NCBI GenBank assembly: GCA_922989275.2
Contig: OV277870.1
Coordinates: 45,814,356 to 45,878,355 of the forward strand
Source of the DNA: Gari tellinella
Taxonomy: Eukaryota > Mollusca > Bivalvia > Cardiida > Psammobiidae
Length of the DNA: 64,000 bases
Direction: 5' to 3'
A program made the position numbers and the translations under genes. Below the pieces are notes generated by a model. It worked only from the letters and a program-made list of their open reading frames with translations. It did not search any database and was not told where the DNA came from. This document shows positions 21,901-36,900 of this stretch, piece after piece (positions within the stretch are counted from its first letter, which is position 1; each line of letters starts with the position of its first letter).

Positions 21901-24900
21901 TACATGTGAAAAGTGCATTTGTCCTATGCAAACAGTGAATACCCAGATCAGAGGGTTCCTTACGGAGCCCTCTGATCTGGGTCTTCACTGTTTGTCATAA
22001 TGCAAAACATTGACCAAAACAACCCTTAAAAGTTAGAAATGGACTAGACTAAAATGGAAACTGGGATTGTCCATTTAAAGTTTCAGGGAGGAAAGAGTTA
22101 AAGTAACAATGTTCATGTCTTTATCTTTTCCCCATAAAAATGCCTCTTCATGCTTCAATCCTGTCCTGATAAAATCCATGACACCTTTCCAATATCTCAG
22201 CATGTAACTGTTTAAATCAGACTGAGCGCAAAGCTGAAATATCCTTAACCCTTAGCCCGCCAAATAAATTGTCGTCTGCTACATTTCTCGTCTGCTTCAA
22301 GTTTCACAGTGCTTTAAAGTTGCTCAAAATTGCTGAAAATGTTGTCCGAGTGTCAAACAGCATGGATCCGGATGAGACGCCGAGTTACTCGGCGTCTCAT
22401 CCGGATCCAAGCTGTTTGCATATGGAGCTATAGTCGTGAGTGGCAGGCTAAGGGTTAAGAAGCTTTCTGTGCACTCTTGTCCTTCTTTCAGCAAACCAGT
22501 CTTAACCCTTTCCCCCATATAAGCGCATTAAATTTATTCCTCCACTGAAGAAAATAGATCCATTTTATACCATCATGAACATGTACCATAAAAATACTTC
22601 CTATGTTATAGCTGACTGTAGCTTAAAGCAGGTTGAAAGTAAAGCAGAATGTGCCTTAAGGCGCATTCTGCTTTACTTTCAACCTGCTTTAAGTGGTCTC
22701 TTATCTTCAAAACTAGAAACAGGCTATGGCGTACAGGGTTAAACACTGAAAACAGAGCCACCAAAGAATGAATTAAATATTTACTGTCAATGGCAACTTC
22801 ACTGGCTCCATGGTTATAAAGCTTTTCATTTAGAGTGTGTTCTCAAGCATTTGATTGGTCAGATTTGAGCCTAGGCTCAAATCTGACCAATCAAATGCTT
22901 GAGAACACACTCAGACTCAGCTCGAACGCTTTATAACCTTGGACCCTGGTGGTTTTTTTTACAGCAAAAATGTGAAGTTCAAATTTTTAAGGTAACACTA
23001 CAGTGGACAACTTTTAAACAGAAGATAATATTAAAACAATTACATGGTTTTCGAAAGAAGAATTTTGGAGTTGCAGTCCAACCTGTATTAAGCTCCCTTT
23101 CTTTGAAATACATGAAATCAAAGACAGTTGAATTCTAGAAGCAGGAGAATATTAATGAAGAAAGCTCGTTTTATGCATTATATTTACCCTGCATTTAACA
23201 ACCACCTGTATAATAAACTGCTAATGGCCATTGTATTGAAACCTTGCTTAATACAGGTTCTACTGTATCTAACACGTGACTATTAAAGGCATAGCACAAG
23301 TATAAAGAAAGCACACTCATGAGTGTGCTGTCTGAATTATTTTGTCAAGTATAACAACTAATTTGAAGACTATCTAAAGATTTTTTTCACCAACAAAAGG
23401 TTAGTTTAGGGTTTATACCGAATACGGTAAGAAAATGTTTACCTAATTTCTGCTTGACTAAGGAGGAAGGTAGAGAACTTAGGAAGCACATCTTTAGCAA
23501 CCCTGTGTCTCATGAAATCTCTGGCTACCTTGGTAACTGTTCTCAATACATCTATGGCCTGAAACCAATGCAATAAACACATGTCAACTAAGGCAAATTA
23601 TCATCATGTACAAGTATACAGTAAAACTAGTGGTACCATTAGACACCATCATAATAAATAATTACCATAGAACCTTGTTTCAGTATCCATTCAATATAGA
23701 AGCATGAAAATCTCTTAAGACACATTATTGCTTAATGCATAACAAAAGTAATGCAGGCGTTTTCTGCATTACTTTTGTTCTGCATTAACTCATTACCCCA
23801 TAACCTATTTCCAGTTTTGATGACAAGTGATTACATCAACAAGTGACAAGTGATTACTTAAAGCATGTTGAAAGTAAAGCAGAATGCGCCATTCTGCTTA
23901 ACTTTCAGCCTGCTTTAAGCTAGTATCTCCTAGGATATAGAAAATGTTTTTTATGGTATATACTCATCACTGAATAAAGGGTAACTATTTTCATCAATGG
24001 AGGAATGAGAGTAATAAAAAGGCATATTTATGGGGTAATGGGTCAAGCTGCCACATCCTCTGTAAGACTGCCACTTTGCCATCTTTTGAGTGGCTGCTTA
24101 ACATAAAATTTACTGTCATATCATTAAGATATATTGCAAACAGGGTAAACCCAAACAAACAACTGTTTCTTTTGTGATCAGAGTCTACATTGTCAATCTT
24201 CACTCTGACAGCAGCATTTGTCAAATATTGACGGATCAATATCAAAACTGCTTGTATATATTATAGCATTTAAGCCAAGGCCATGGAAAACTACCTTTAG
24301 CAGTGAATTCTAACCAAGAGTTAAAATACTACCTTTAAAGTTAATTCATAATTGTAAAACAAGAGTTGGTAGATACCTTTATCGTTACCATTTTCTCTTC
24401 ATCCATAAAACTAAGGCTGAATGCTGACCACACCTGGTGAATCATAGGCAGCAGCTCATCTGTAAATGTGATAGATGAGAAATAATATGAGTAGACAAAT
24501 AAACAGTGCAGATCTAGTAGTAAAGTCCTAACAGTCCTAAATGTAGTACCTGACAATTTTCACTCTTCAAGACAATTAGTAGCTTAACCCTTTGAACCCT
24601 AGTCCCGCATATTGGCGTCCTTTGCAAACAGTGAACATGTGAATAGTACACTTGTCCTATGCAAACAGTGAAGACCCAGATCAGAGGGCTCCAAAAGGAG
24701 CCCTCTGATCAGGGTCTTCACTGTTTGTCATAATGCCGAACATTGACAAAATCAACCCTTAAAAGTCAGAAATGGACTAGACTAAAATGGAAACTGGAAT
24801 TGTCGATTTAAAGTTTAAGGGAGGAAAGAGTTAAAGATCCTTATTTCTCCTTGCTGATTGGACAGTCAAAAGAGGCTATTTGTAATCAGTTATAAATTAA

Positions 24901-27900
24901 GATATGAAGAAGTTGATAAAATTAGCTGAGCTCCACATAAGGGGAGTATTTCAAAAATTAGAATCTTCATTTCTGCATCATCTGTATGGTATTACTACAT
25001 GTACTCATTAGAATAGTCAGGTCAAGATGATTCTAATGAGTAGTAACACAATAGGATTTGATGATGAAATGAGTGAGAAAATGTCGAGTTTTGTTTAATT
25101 TACTCACTTTTATCTTAAGCCCTGAATTACAGCAGAAACAAAAATACTAGTATACTGTCAAACTGGTAACAAAATTCCCACAAAAGAAGATTAAATTATG
25201 TCTTCTACACGTGTACAGCTTAATGCAGGACAGAATTAAAGCAGACAGCTCTTATAAAAGCTTTCTCTTTTCCCAGCATAAAACTACTATATGTCTTTAG
25301 AAAGATTGATCTGTTTAACCCATTACCCCATAAATACAAATGTAACTATTTTAACACCATCTCATTTATTCCTCCACTGAAGAAAATAGTTTACTTTAAA
25401 CAGTCATGAATATGTGAAATATTGCTTATTTCATAGCTGATGGTAGCTTTAAGCAGGCTGAAAGTAAAGCAGAATGCACCTTAATGCGCATTGCCACATT
25501 CTGCTTAATTTTCAACCTGCTCTAAGTGCTATTGCCTCCAAATTATAATCAGTCTTAATTGTTTGGGAGTATTCTGTTGATGTTGTGTTCCCATATCTTC
25601 ACAACTAGAAACAGACTATGGAGCAAAGGGTTAAAAAAAACTTAAGCTTCTTCATAGAATGGCTTCTTAACCCTTTGCACCCTAGTCCCGCATAAAGGCG
25701 TCCTTTTCAAACAGTGTACATGCGAATAGAACACTTGTCCTATGAAAACAGTGAAGGCCCAGATCAGAGGGCTCCGAAAGGAGCCCTCTGATCAGGGTCT
25801 TCACTGTTTGTCATAATGCCAAACATTGACAAAAACGACCCTTAAAAGTCAGAAATGGACTAGCCTCAAATGGAAACTGGGATTGTCCATTTAAGTTTCA
25901 GGGAGAAAGAGTTAACACAAGTGTGGAATTATGACTATTTCTCACCTTGATGAGGTTTGAGTGCAATAAGAGAATGCTGTAAAGTGTCCAGTACAAGGAG
26001 TCGTAGACGGGGGTTTCTGGAAGACAATATGTGTTTACACCGGGTCATGACTTCTTTGATAGCTACTACATGTTGAGGTGGAGGCTTCTTTATGTCCAAA
26101 TCCTCTTCTGCGTCCTCATACTGACCACCCTCATCCACCTCAGGCCTGAACAATGAAAACAAGAGACAATGGAGGACAGCATTCCTTGCCTAGGGCAAAT
26201 ATTTCTTACCTCTTTCTTTATATTAATGCCTTTTCACAAAATTAAATGTTACCTTTTCATGCCTCTAAAGATTTCTGCTTTATTTTTGTTCTGCATTAAG
26301 CAAAAAACCTAACAGATTAAGTCGCTACAAAGCCAAGCAATTTCAGTCAAGTGTCCTTGTATAGAATTAGAACTTAGAATTCCACAAAACCAATTGTGGT
26401 ATAGTCAGAATACAATCTGTCGGACCAAATTTACTTAAAGATTTCAAAATCTTAGTCAGCTTTTCAACAATGCAATGCTTACTACAACTTCAAACTTTAC
26501 CTGAAATTATCCAGATCTTCCTGCGTCATTTCACCTCTTGCTTCTCTTTCAAGCTTCAAAAGATTTGCAAAATATTCAGTCAATTTTTTAGCCTCTCTTA
26601 TATCAGCTTCATGTTTATCACTTTCTTCACACGCCACACCTTCTCCAGACTGACTAGAATCTGACAGAGTGTTGCCACGAGGAGAAGACACACTATCTGA
26701 TTTATTAATACTCGTAGTAGTAGCTTGTGAGGTATCAATGTTGTCGTCTGCGTTTGGGATTGTATTTACAGTATCAGTGGAGTCCTCAGGGCTGTCTGTT
26801 GTATCTTGTTCTGGAAACCATCTCACCACTGCTCGGGTCAGCTCTTTCAGAACTCCCATAAACACAACAGCATCCTCTTCAAAGTTGTCATCCAAAGATT
26901 CAAGAATCTATAGTAGAAAGCAAACACAAGCTCAAATCACCCCAAGCTGCTGCAAAATGTGTGAGTGTACAGCCCAACCTTTGTTTATTTGTCCTTAAAA
27001 ATAGGATGCAGAGGACAGTCATTAAGAGAAGTAACAGTTTAAGGCAAAACAGAAGGAATGTAGAAAGCTCCATTGGAACTTTTGTTCTGCATAAAACTTC
27101 CACTGATCTAAACTCTCATCTCTAATGACAAGTACTCATATAGCTTATATTAATAAGTCCAACTACAGTAAAATCTCCCTATAACAACCACTAAATTGTG
27201 TTTATTATTATGTGTTTACGACACATAGGATTAGAAGCTTTCAGTTTTACTGTTTCCTTGCTTTAAGCAGTCACCTGGCTTTTATACAATCAATTTGCCT
27301 TCATTGTAATAGAGAGGTTTTACTGTAGTCTGTATTTTTGGTTGACCTTAAAATGTTTTACCTCTTTTATTGTATCGTCTATCAGGGGCAGTAACTCTGC
27401 ACTACTATGCTGAAGCATAACTTTTAACACCAGAGGGCAGCGCTTGTTGAGGTGAAAATGACGAAGTCTCAGTGATATTGCATTCATGAGATAGTCAGCA
27501 TTGGCTCTGATCATCTCATCTAAAGATCTGTGAAAAATATTAATATATAATTAATATAAAAGTTTAAGTCTTTAGTGTATTTTATGTGGAACACAACTCT
27601 TACAATGCTGTATTTTATCTCTTTATCATGCTGAATTGTCATCTCCTTCAAAAACACTGTCTGCTAAAAAACTTAAAATTAGTTTTCTTTGCTATTGAAA
27701 CAGAAGAAAAGTTGAATATGAGAGACAAACAGTTGGGATCCAAACTGTTTGCAAATATTGGCCAAGTCTCACTTAGTATGACGAGGATTAAAACAGACGT
27801 TTCCATTTTCTGATAAATGACCAGAATACAGTGAAATCCCTCTAAACCAGAACCTCTAAATACCGGAATTCTCTCTAAACCGGACAAAAACATTGGTCCG

Positions 27901-30900
27901 TTTCCAACCCTCCTTAATTTTAACCAATTACACCATAAATATGCCTTTTTACTCCTATTTTCTATATTCTATAGCAGATGGCAGTTTAAAGTAGGTTGAA
28001 AGTAAAGCAGAATGCGCCTTGGCGCATTCTGATTTACTTTCAACCTGCTGTAAGTGATAAGCTATCTTCCATACAAGAAACAATATATGGGTTAAAACCG
28101 CTCTAAACCGGAAACCCCTCTAAACCGGACATTTATATTGTCCCCACACATGTCCGGTTTAGAGGGGTTTCACTGTACATAGACCTGAAGGGGTTAGTCC
28201 TAAGTGTACAGAAGAATGACAAAAACTGCAGCCCTGATCCATCTGGAGTCCTCTGATCTGGGTCTACACTGTGAAGGATGAAAGTAGTTGGGCCCTACAT
28301 TGCATTAATTAACTATAAGATATACATGTTCTAAATACAGGGGGTCCTATATTACATATGAGAAGCATTGAACGCTTTTAAACAATATGCCCTAGAAGTT
28401 GTGGATTCATCTTAGAGTGCAGTACAGTCAAACCTCTCTAAACCAGAAACTAATAAAACAACATTTTTGTTATCTAATCGAGTTGTAACTTATTGCAGGA
28501 TAAATAGTATGGCAGAACGTTCCCTTTCGGAGCTCTCTGCCTTACTTTTATCCAGCATTAAGGAGTCACATGTCTGTTATGGTCTATCTGCTTTTCCAAG
28601 GAGTGTCTTGTTTAGAGGGGTTTTACTGTACAAGGTGAGAAGAAACTGCCTAGTTTCAGCCGCCAAACTCACCTGTAACTGCAAGCCTCACAGACATCCC
28701 ACAAAGTTATAAACGCTGCATTGCTGATGTACGCCGTCTCATCTGCAAGTTTCTCTAGCACAGGATATAATACAGTCATAAGATATGGAGAGAAATCAAA
28801 CTTGAGAACCTGAAAAAATGGTAGAGATGTTACAGTTAAACCTCTCATATGACACTCAAACAATAAATTAATAACTATCGGTCTTTAAGACAGGAGACAC
28901 CATAACGTAGGATGAAAGTAAGGCTCCTTTAAGAGCTTTCCTGATTACTTTTGTACTCTTTAAGCAGCTATTTTCCTTTCAAGATGCCCTTTCTTTTTTA
29001 CTGGGTGGCCACTCAAGAGAAAATGAGCTGTATTATAGTTTTAGACTTTTTGTCCACTATGAAGCAATTAATTAGCTTCAATTATTGCTTCTGAACCTAA
29101 AGTATTCAATTTCTATTCTAAAATGAAACAATTCAAAGTGACTGTATGCTGCCATACAATAGATGTTCTGATTACAATTACATCATTCTGGGAAGGGACT
29201 CATGTACCACAAAATATCACTCAAGATTTCAATTGTTTCATACCTTTGCAAAATTCCCAAAGCCCTCAATGTAAAGGGATATCTGGAGTACATTTTTGTT
29301 CATCTTTGCTGCTGTGACATCTGTTCTCTGACTGGTAGCACTACTGACTGTCATCTCTCGCAATCTTTGCTCAACAGATCTGTCACTATCACTGGATGTC
29401 CGTACAGAGGTCACAAGGTCAAAGTTGGCAGGGTTCAAATACACATCAACAAGCATCCTAGCAACAAAACACACATTCAATACTACAATTTGTTTTTGAG
29501 AAAAACAGATGTCTCGGTGTCCCCCATCCCAAAATAGCAAAGTGAAATCGAAAATCTATTTTTAGTAACAGATCATGTGACTTTTGACCACCTGAAATGC
29601 AATCCCATACATCCCCTCTTCATAAGCAACCATTCCCCCCAAAAAATTGGTAGGATTGCCCCATGAAAACAAAAGTTATTGTCTGGAAACCAAAATGAAA
29701 TTGAAAATCTATTTTAAGTAACAGATGATGTGACCCTTGACCTACAGACCTGGAAACCAAAGTGTGACAGATGGACAGAAAAACAGATTGACAGAACAAA
29801 AACAATATGTCTCCCCACTAAAGTTTGGGAGACATAATTATTAACCCTCCTACTGCTAACAGTGTATAATGATGCTTTTTGAAAATAGTGTAGACCCAGA
29901 TCAGACAGCTCCTTTAGTATCATTTTCTTATTGGATTTGTTTGACATGAGTCTGCACTCTTTCCTCCGGAAAGAGTTCCTTCATTAATTTTCCAAAGTAA
30001 TAGTTCAGATGATATATGTTCATACTGGGCAGTTTTATAAAGGTATACTAGGAGGGAGACGGGTTAAAGGTATTTTTTCTCCCCTTCTGTTATTAGATGA
30101 ATATGACACCACCTTTGCTTTAACCCTTTTTTATGTGGATATTTCAATGGAGAGGCTGGATTTTAATAGATCTGGTAACTGCCTTGAATACAATATCGTT
30201 AACTCATTCAAACCAAGCAAAGAGTAAACTCGTTATTTTCTGTATCAGTATAAAGTAAACTTGTCCTTTGCAAACAGTGCAGAACCTGATCAGCAGGAGC
30301 CCTCCAATCAGGGTCTGCACTGTGTCATTTGGAAATATATTACAGAAAACTATCCTTAATAGTAATTAAACAAACTACAATTAATTGTAAATAGGAATTG
30401 TTCATAAAGGTGTGAAGGAGTTAACTTTTGATTTTTGACAAGCAATAGAGACAGATCAGATGGAATGGCAGTTGATCAGGGTTACGGTTACCCAACTGCT
30501 TGACAATTATAGTGATTTCACTTGGCAGGTTTAAGGTTCTTTACCTTACAACAGAGTCCAGTTCATCCTTACTGTGCTTGTGCCAACTTCTTCCATTCTT
30601 TGTATTGTTCAAACAGACTGAAAAACAAGTAAATGAATATCAGAACTACGTATCATCTGTTTAGAATATTATTTTTTATTTTCTTATAGCACTACAGCTA
30701 TAGTCACCTTATAAATATTTTTTAACTTATTTCCTATGACTTGATCTTTGTTTAAATAAATGATCTCATTCATTATAAAACAAATTTACAAAATTTCTAT
30801 ACTTCATTCATTACATAACTCTTCGCTTTTCTTAATCAATGCAAATTTGTAATCAACACAATTTAGTGGTCACACTAGAGAGGTTTTGCTGTACATCACT

Positions 30901-33900
30901 TTATCACTCTGTAAAACAAATTTGAATCATTCTAACCTGTTTCTCCAGTTGTTCCAAGCATGAGCTCATTGATAACCAAGGTGGCTTGAGGCTTAAAGAT
31001 GCTGCTCTCGTTGAAGATATCCAGGAAATGATCAACCAGCAGATTTATGTCACCATAGTAACCCAGTAGATGACACACTCCACAGACCTTCTCGAATATC
31101 TTCTCATTGTTAAAATGTTTGAAATACTTTCTGGGTCTCAAAATATTGTGATGTCGAGCTTCCTTTATAGCACTGCTCCCTGGAATGATTTTTTATTATC
31201 AAGATACATTGACTGACAAAAAAAAGGAAGCAGTCATAAGGCATGCACATCTATTCACTAAAGGAAACCTCAATGCATATATATCGTATATCCTATTTAA
31301 TGCAAATAGGATCAAACCCCCCCCCCCCCCCCCCCCCCTCCTAAAAATCAGCTTTACTAAAGTGAGTTTGAATTTGATTTGATTTGTTTTTACGTAGCTT
31401 TCAACAGTATTTCAGTCATATCGCGACGTCCAGCTAATTATAGGTGGAGGAAGTCCCCAGAAGTTATATTATGCACTGTTTCAGGCACAAATCGACAACT
31501 GGGTAGAACCACCGACCTTCCGCAAGCCAGCTGGAAGGCTTCCCCACATGAAAAATCCGAACGACCCTACTGGGATTCGAACTCACAGCGGTGAGGAGCT
31601 TAGTGATGTAAGTCACAGTGACTATACCACTAGGCCCTGGAGGCCCTAAAGTGACGTTGAAAGCAATTCAATTAAGAAAGTATGGTTTCCTGACAAATTT
31701 ATATAGACAGACAGGTGTACCAAGTAATTCCATATGGAGGCATAAAAACAATCTTGTACCTTACAACTTTTACAAAGGTTAACTAATAAACATAAAATCT
31801 GATCAGTCTTTGGTCGTTCAGGTTTCACCACCATTTTACTACTAATAAGTTTGTCTACTGTGAAATTTATCTAGTAAATTCAATGATGTGAGGATTTGTT
31901 ATGACGCCTACCATGTGTTGTCTGTTCCTCCACTATCTTGATGTCATTACAGTCCAGCTCTAGTATCTGTACCAGGGCTAGAGATAGACGCCGCAGGTGA
32001 GGCATGGACAGCAGAAAACTCTTCACCTTAGACCCTAGAAATATAACAAAGTTAGTACAATCTGACTTGGGTTAAACCGTTACTTCATAAATATGCCTTT
32101 AATTTATTCCTCCAATGAGGCAAGTACATGTACCTGTAGTTCCACTTTATATAGTCATGAACATTTATCATAAGAAATATTTTCTATTTCTAGCAGATGG
32201 TAACTTAAAGCAGGTTGAAAGTAAAGCAGAATGCACCTTAAGGCAAATTCTGCTTTTCTTTCAAACTGCTTTAAGTGGTCATTTATCTTCAAAAACTAGA
32301 AACAGGCAACTCACACGACAGTAATCTTCACTACTTAACACAGGTGACTGCTTGAGGCAGGACAAAAGTAAAGCAGAAAGCTTTTACAGCAGTTTCTGCT
32401 TTAATTTTGTTCTGGATAAAGCTGCAGCCTGTCTTTAAAGAACAATGTGCTTTTCGATAGAATAGCCACTCAAGTCAAGTTTTACTTTTATATGTACTTA
32501 ATATACTTATAATATACTTAATAAGCCTAACATTCACAACACACAGACTATCTGACAACCACTGCATTCAAGCAACTGTAACTAATATAACCCAGTAGAT
32601 ATTACATGTATCACCAGGGCTGTCATTTCTCCGGAATTTTTCCTAAATCTCCGGATTTTTCCCAGTACATGGTAGCTTAAAGCAGGCTGAAAGTAAAGCA
32701 GAATGCGCCCTAAGGCCTGCTTTAAGTAGTCGCATGTCAACAAAACAAGAAAAGGCTATGGGGTAAAGGTATGATTCGTAAAATTGCACTTGAAAAATGC
32801 AAATTTGGAAATCTTAGGATTTTTCATGTCAACTTATGGCAGCCCTGTATCACTCAGAAGACAGATTGTTCTCAAGGTTTAAGACAGGTGCTTATTAATT
32901 ATCCTATTAACCTCTAGTGAAGTATATAAGCAGCATTTACAAACAGTGCATTTGTAAAAGGAAGAATTGTCCTACTCAAACAGGGTAGACCCTGATTAGA
33001 AGGTTCCCATAGGATTCTGCACCATTTGTCATTTTGCAAAATACTGTTAAAACCAACCCTAAATATTAATAACAGGCACACCATCAACTGGTGCTGGACA
33101 TTTTACTTTCTTGTACTTGACAGTAAAATGACTGCAGCATGCAACATTTTAAGAATGAGAAATTTCATTTGAATCCAACTCTAACTCAAAAGAAGAAGGA
33201 CAAATAACTCTGGTTCCATTTAATTTAAATGAAATTCTAAGCTAAATCAAGGGGAATAACTCTGCAAAAACAAACAATCCGACTGCCTGCCTTGTAACAA
33301 AATACACTTTCGATAACAAAGACATATTTCAGGATAACCTGCCTTATTGTTATACTTTGCCCTTTTGATACTGAACAAGTTTTCACAGTTTCTAATGGAT
33401 ATCTTTCATAGCTTTTGAAAAATTATATTTTGGAAGTTTTACTCACCAAGCAAACTGAGGTAGCCAGATAACAAGCTAAGCAATGACAGTTTATCTTCTT
33501 CCTCTGAAAAAATTAGAAGAATATTTCAGTAAATATTTCTAAATTGTCCACAATGATCCTACAAACTTCTTTAAAGATTGACTGCATGACACAAATAACT
33601 GTAAAAATAAAATTTATTTCTTCATGTTGTAACAGATTCATGAGAATTGTCTCAAAGTACACATGTAGTTACACCATAGGGGTAAATGGAAACAGTCTCT
33701 ATAATGACCACTTATTTATTAAGTTAATAATATTGTTTAAGGCATGTGGCTGCTTAAAGAAAGGTGACAGTAAAACAGAAAGCTCCTTAGGAGTTTTCTG
33801 CTTTACTTTCACTTGCTTTAAGCTGCCACCTGTCTTCTATACCATCAATTGGCCTTTTTTCTTACGGTTGTAATAGAGAGGTTTTACCGTACTCTCTTTA

Positions 33901-36900
33901 TCTGGAGCTATATCCATGATACCATGCTCTCCATAAATTACACAATCAAACCTGCTGCCTTACCTGCTGTTTGTATTTGCCTTGGCAGGGAGGTTGCCAA
34001 TTTGTGTAGGTTTTCTTCGAGGATTTCTGTAAGATGGCGTTGCTGATCCCCAGATTGCGTCTGACTGAACAGCTCCAATGCATGACGACTTCCAGAAGCA
34101 ACTTTACTGTAATCATCTCCTATGAGGCTCACAAGGATTTCCAGGAAGGTGGGTACACAGTCCTTCATTGATCTGCAAGATTGTGATTGACAGTTAGACA
34201 ATGAATTTATAATTTCTGGTCAAGCTTTAACCAAATTTAATAGGAAAAATTGACAGACAGATAGATGGATGGATGGAGGAAAACACTACAGTTCACCTAG
34301 TTTCACCAGTAGGGGACTACTTATTGTATCAACTCAATTACAAAGTCAAATTTCTGTTGAAAAACATCCTGTTTTTGTCTTCGAAAACTTTGTAGGGAGG
34401 TGTATAAATTACAATCCAAGAAAATATCTACAGTGTTTGCATACATAGACAGAGAGAACAAGACGCTGTGTTTGATAAATTAGCATATGCCCCTTGAGGT
34501 ATTTTTGACAATAAATTGTGAATCTTTTGTCAAAATTAGGTCAAGATCAGATAGAAATTGAGATAAACTGTAATATCTCGCGAAAGCATGTATCAACAAA
34601 CAGTTCAATTACTACCTATATGCCTCTTGCAACAGTAGATGCAGGTGAAATAAATACAGTACTGAATTTTGACACTGTCTCATTATAGAAAAAAATCTGG
34701 TCTAAAACGTATTTTCTTAAATGAAATATCTAACACAAAGACTGCCACCATGTTATCATTATTTGGAATCACTGATTTGTGTTATTAGTTATGATGTTTA
34801 GACATTGTCAGGGCTGCCATTTCTCCAGATTTTTCCTAAATCTCTGGATTTTTTCCCACTCTATGATATCTTAAAGCAGGCTGAAAGTAAAACAGAATGT
34901 GCCCTAAGGCGCATTCTGCTTTACTTACAGCCTGCTTTAAGTAGTCGCATGTCAACAAAACAAGAAAAAGGCTATAGGGTAAACCGTAAAGGTATGATTC
35001 GTAAAATTGCACTTGAAAAATGCAAATTTGGAAATCTTAGTATTTTTTATGTCAACTTATGGCAGCCCTGCATTGTTACTCACCCTGTACAGTGAAGGAG
35101 CAGATGTTCAGCACATTCCACCAGTCCAAGCCGTACTCTCCAGTTGGAGTGACTACGTACTGTAGATAGTTGTTTGGCCAGCACAGCCAAATTCCCACCA
35201 GTTGTTGTAATCCACTTGGAATCCCGGGCCACCACAAGAACCTGCAGCCGTGGATCTAGGTCTTCTACAAAATGAGACAGCATGCATATACAGTAAAACC
35301 TCTCAATTATCAGCCACTAAATTATCTTCATTATTTAGTGTTTATGGTAGGTGGCTGCTTAAAGAAAGGTGGAAGTAAAACAGAACGCTCCTTCTGTTTT
35401 ACTTTCACCTTACTTTAAGCTGTCACCTGTCTTTTCTGAAATCTATTAGCCTTCTTGTAAGTGGTCATACTAGACAGGTTTTACTATAAGGTTTTATTTT
35501 TTCAATTTCAATGCACAGAAGAAAGTGATATCCAAATTCTATTACCAGGCTTTGCTGTAGTTGGAAATCTGGTTACAGAAAACAACTGCTATACTAAGCA
35601 CTCACAAGGCGACTCAATGATGAATTAAAGAAAGGTAGTGAGCTTAACCCTTTACCCTATAGAAACACATTTTTACTCCCTTTAATTCATTCCTCCACTT
35701 AAGAAATTGTTAAATAGTTCCACTTTATACAGTCATGAATATGCACCATAAGAGATATGTCCTATATCCTAGCAGATGGTAGCTTTTTGAAGCTTGAGTT
35801 AGCCTAAAGAGCTTCTTGAGTTGAGTACAAATGACAAATAAGAAGTCTCTGTCACATGTAATTCCAAAGTTGTGGCCAATATTAATTCAGCCTATTTGAC
35901 CTTTAATTGACCTCTACATGGCCTTGACATTTGTCAGACACGGGGAGAGGGTGAATAATACCAATATTTTAAGTCAAATCAATGTGGCAATGTTCTTACT
36001 CTGGGGTTTCTCCTGTTTGCCTTGTTTCTTTCTGTGTGTATCTAGGAGTTTGTCATCCATAACCAGACTCACTATCCTCATCCACACATAGATGGCTTTC
36101 TGTAAATACAAAAACACACCATCACTACAGTGTATAGTAAATATCTTCATATATAGTAAAACATCTCTTTTTGTTTGTTTTGTTTGTTAAAGTCCGTTTC
36201 TGCCATCTATGGTCTAATTGGACGCCAAAGAAAGAGAGGAGTAGATACAGAGGACCCGGGCGCAATGCCCTACTCTTATTATCGAAAGAATTCTCTGGTT
36301 CTTTTAGATGCCAAGTGTAAAGCACTCATACATCAGTCGTCGGTTTATAAAGTCTCATCCGAAGGACTTGGTCAGGCGGGGGATCGAAATCACAACCCCT
36401 GTCGTCGTATGCGGGTGCTTTACCCCTCGACTATGTCAGCCGGTAAACAAGACTGCGCGTTCAATAAACGCTTATGCCCCCGGTGACAATATATTCTGAT
36501 TTTTTTCTAAGTCCAAATTAGGTCAAGGTTAAGGTCAAATTGAGCTTGGGTATTATTGGTGAGTTGGTAATGGTCCAAGGCAATAAGTGTATAAGTATTG
36601 AAGCATTGTAGTAAACAGTGTTGATGCTAGACGAAACAGTAAAATCTAGTTAACCAAAAAAGAGCCCATTTACAATATAAGTTAAAATTAGGTCAAGGTC
36701 AAAGTCAAAATAAAAGTTTGATGATATTGGTGGATAGGGAATGGTCAAAGGCAACAACTGTATAAGTATCAAGCATTGTAGTCAGATGTGTTGATGCTAG
36801 ACGAAACGGTAAAATCTAGTTAACCAAGAAATAGCCTATTTAAAATATTCTAAGTCCAAAGTAGGTCAAGGTCAAAATCAAAGTATGGTGATATTGGTGG

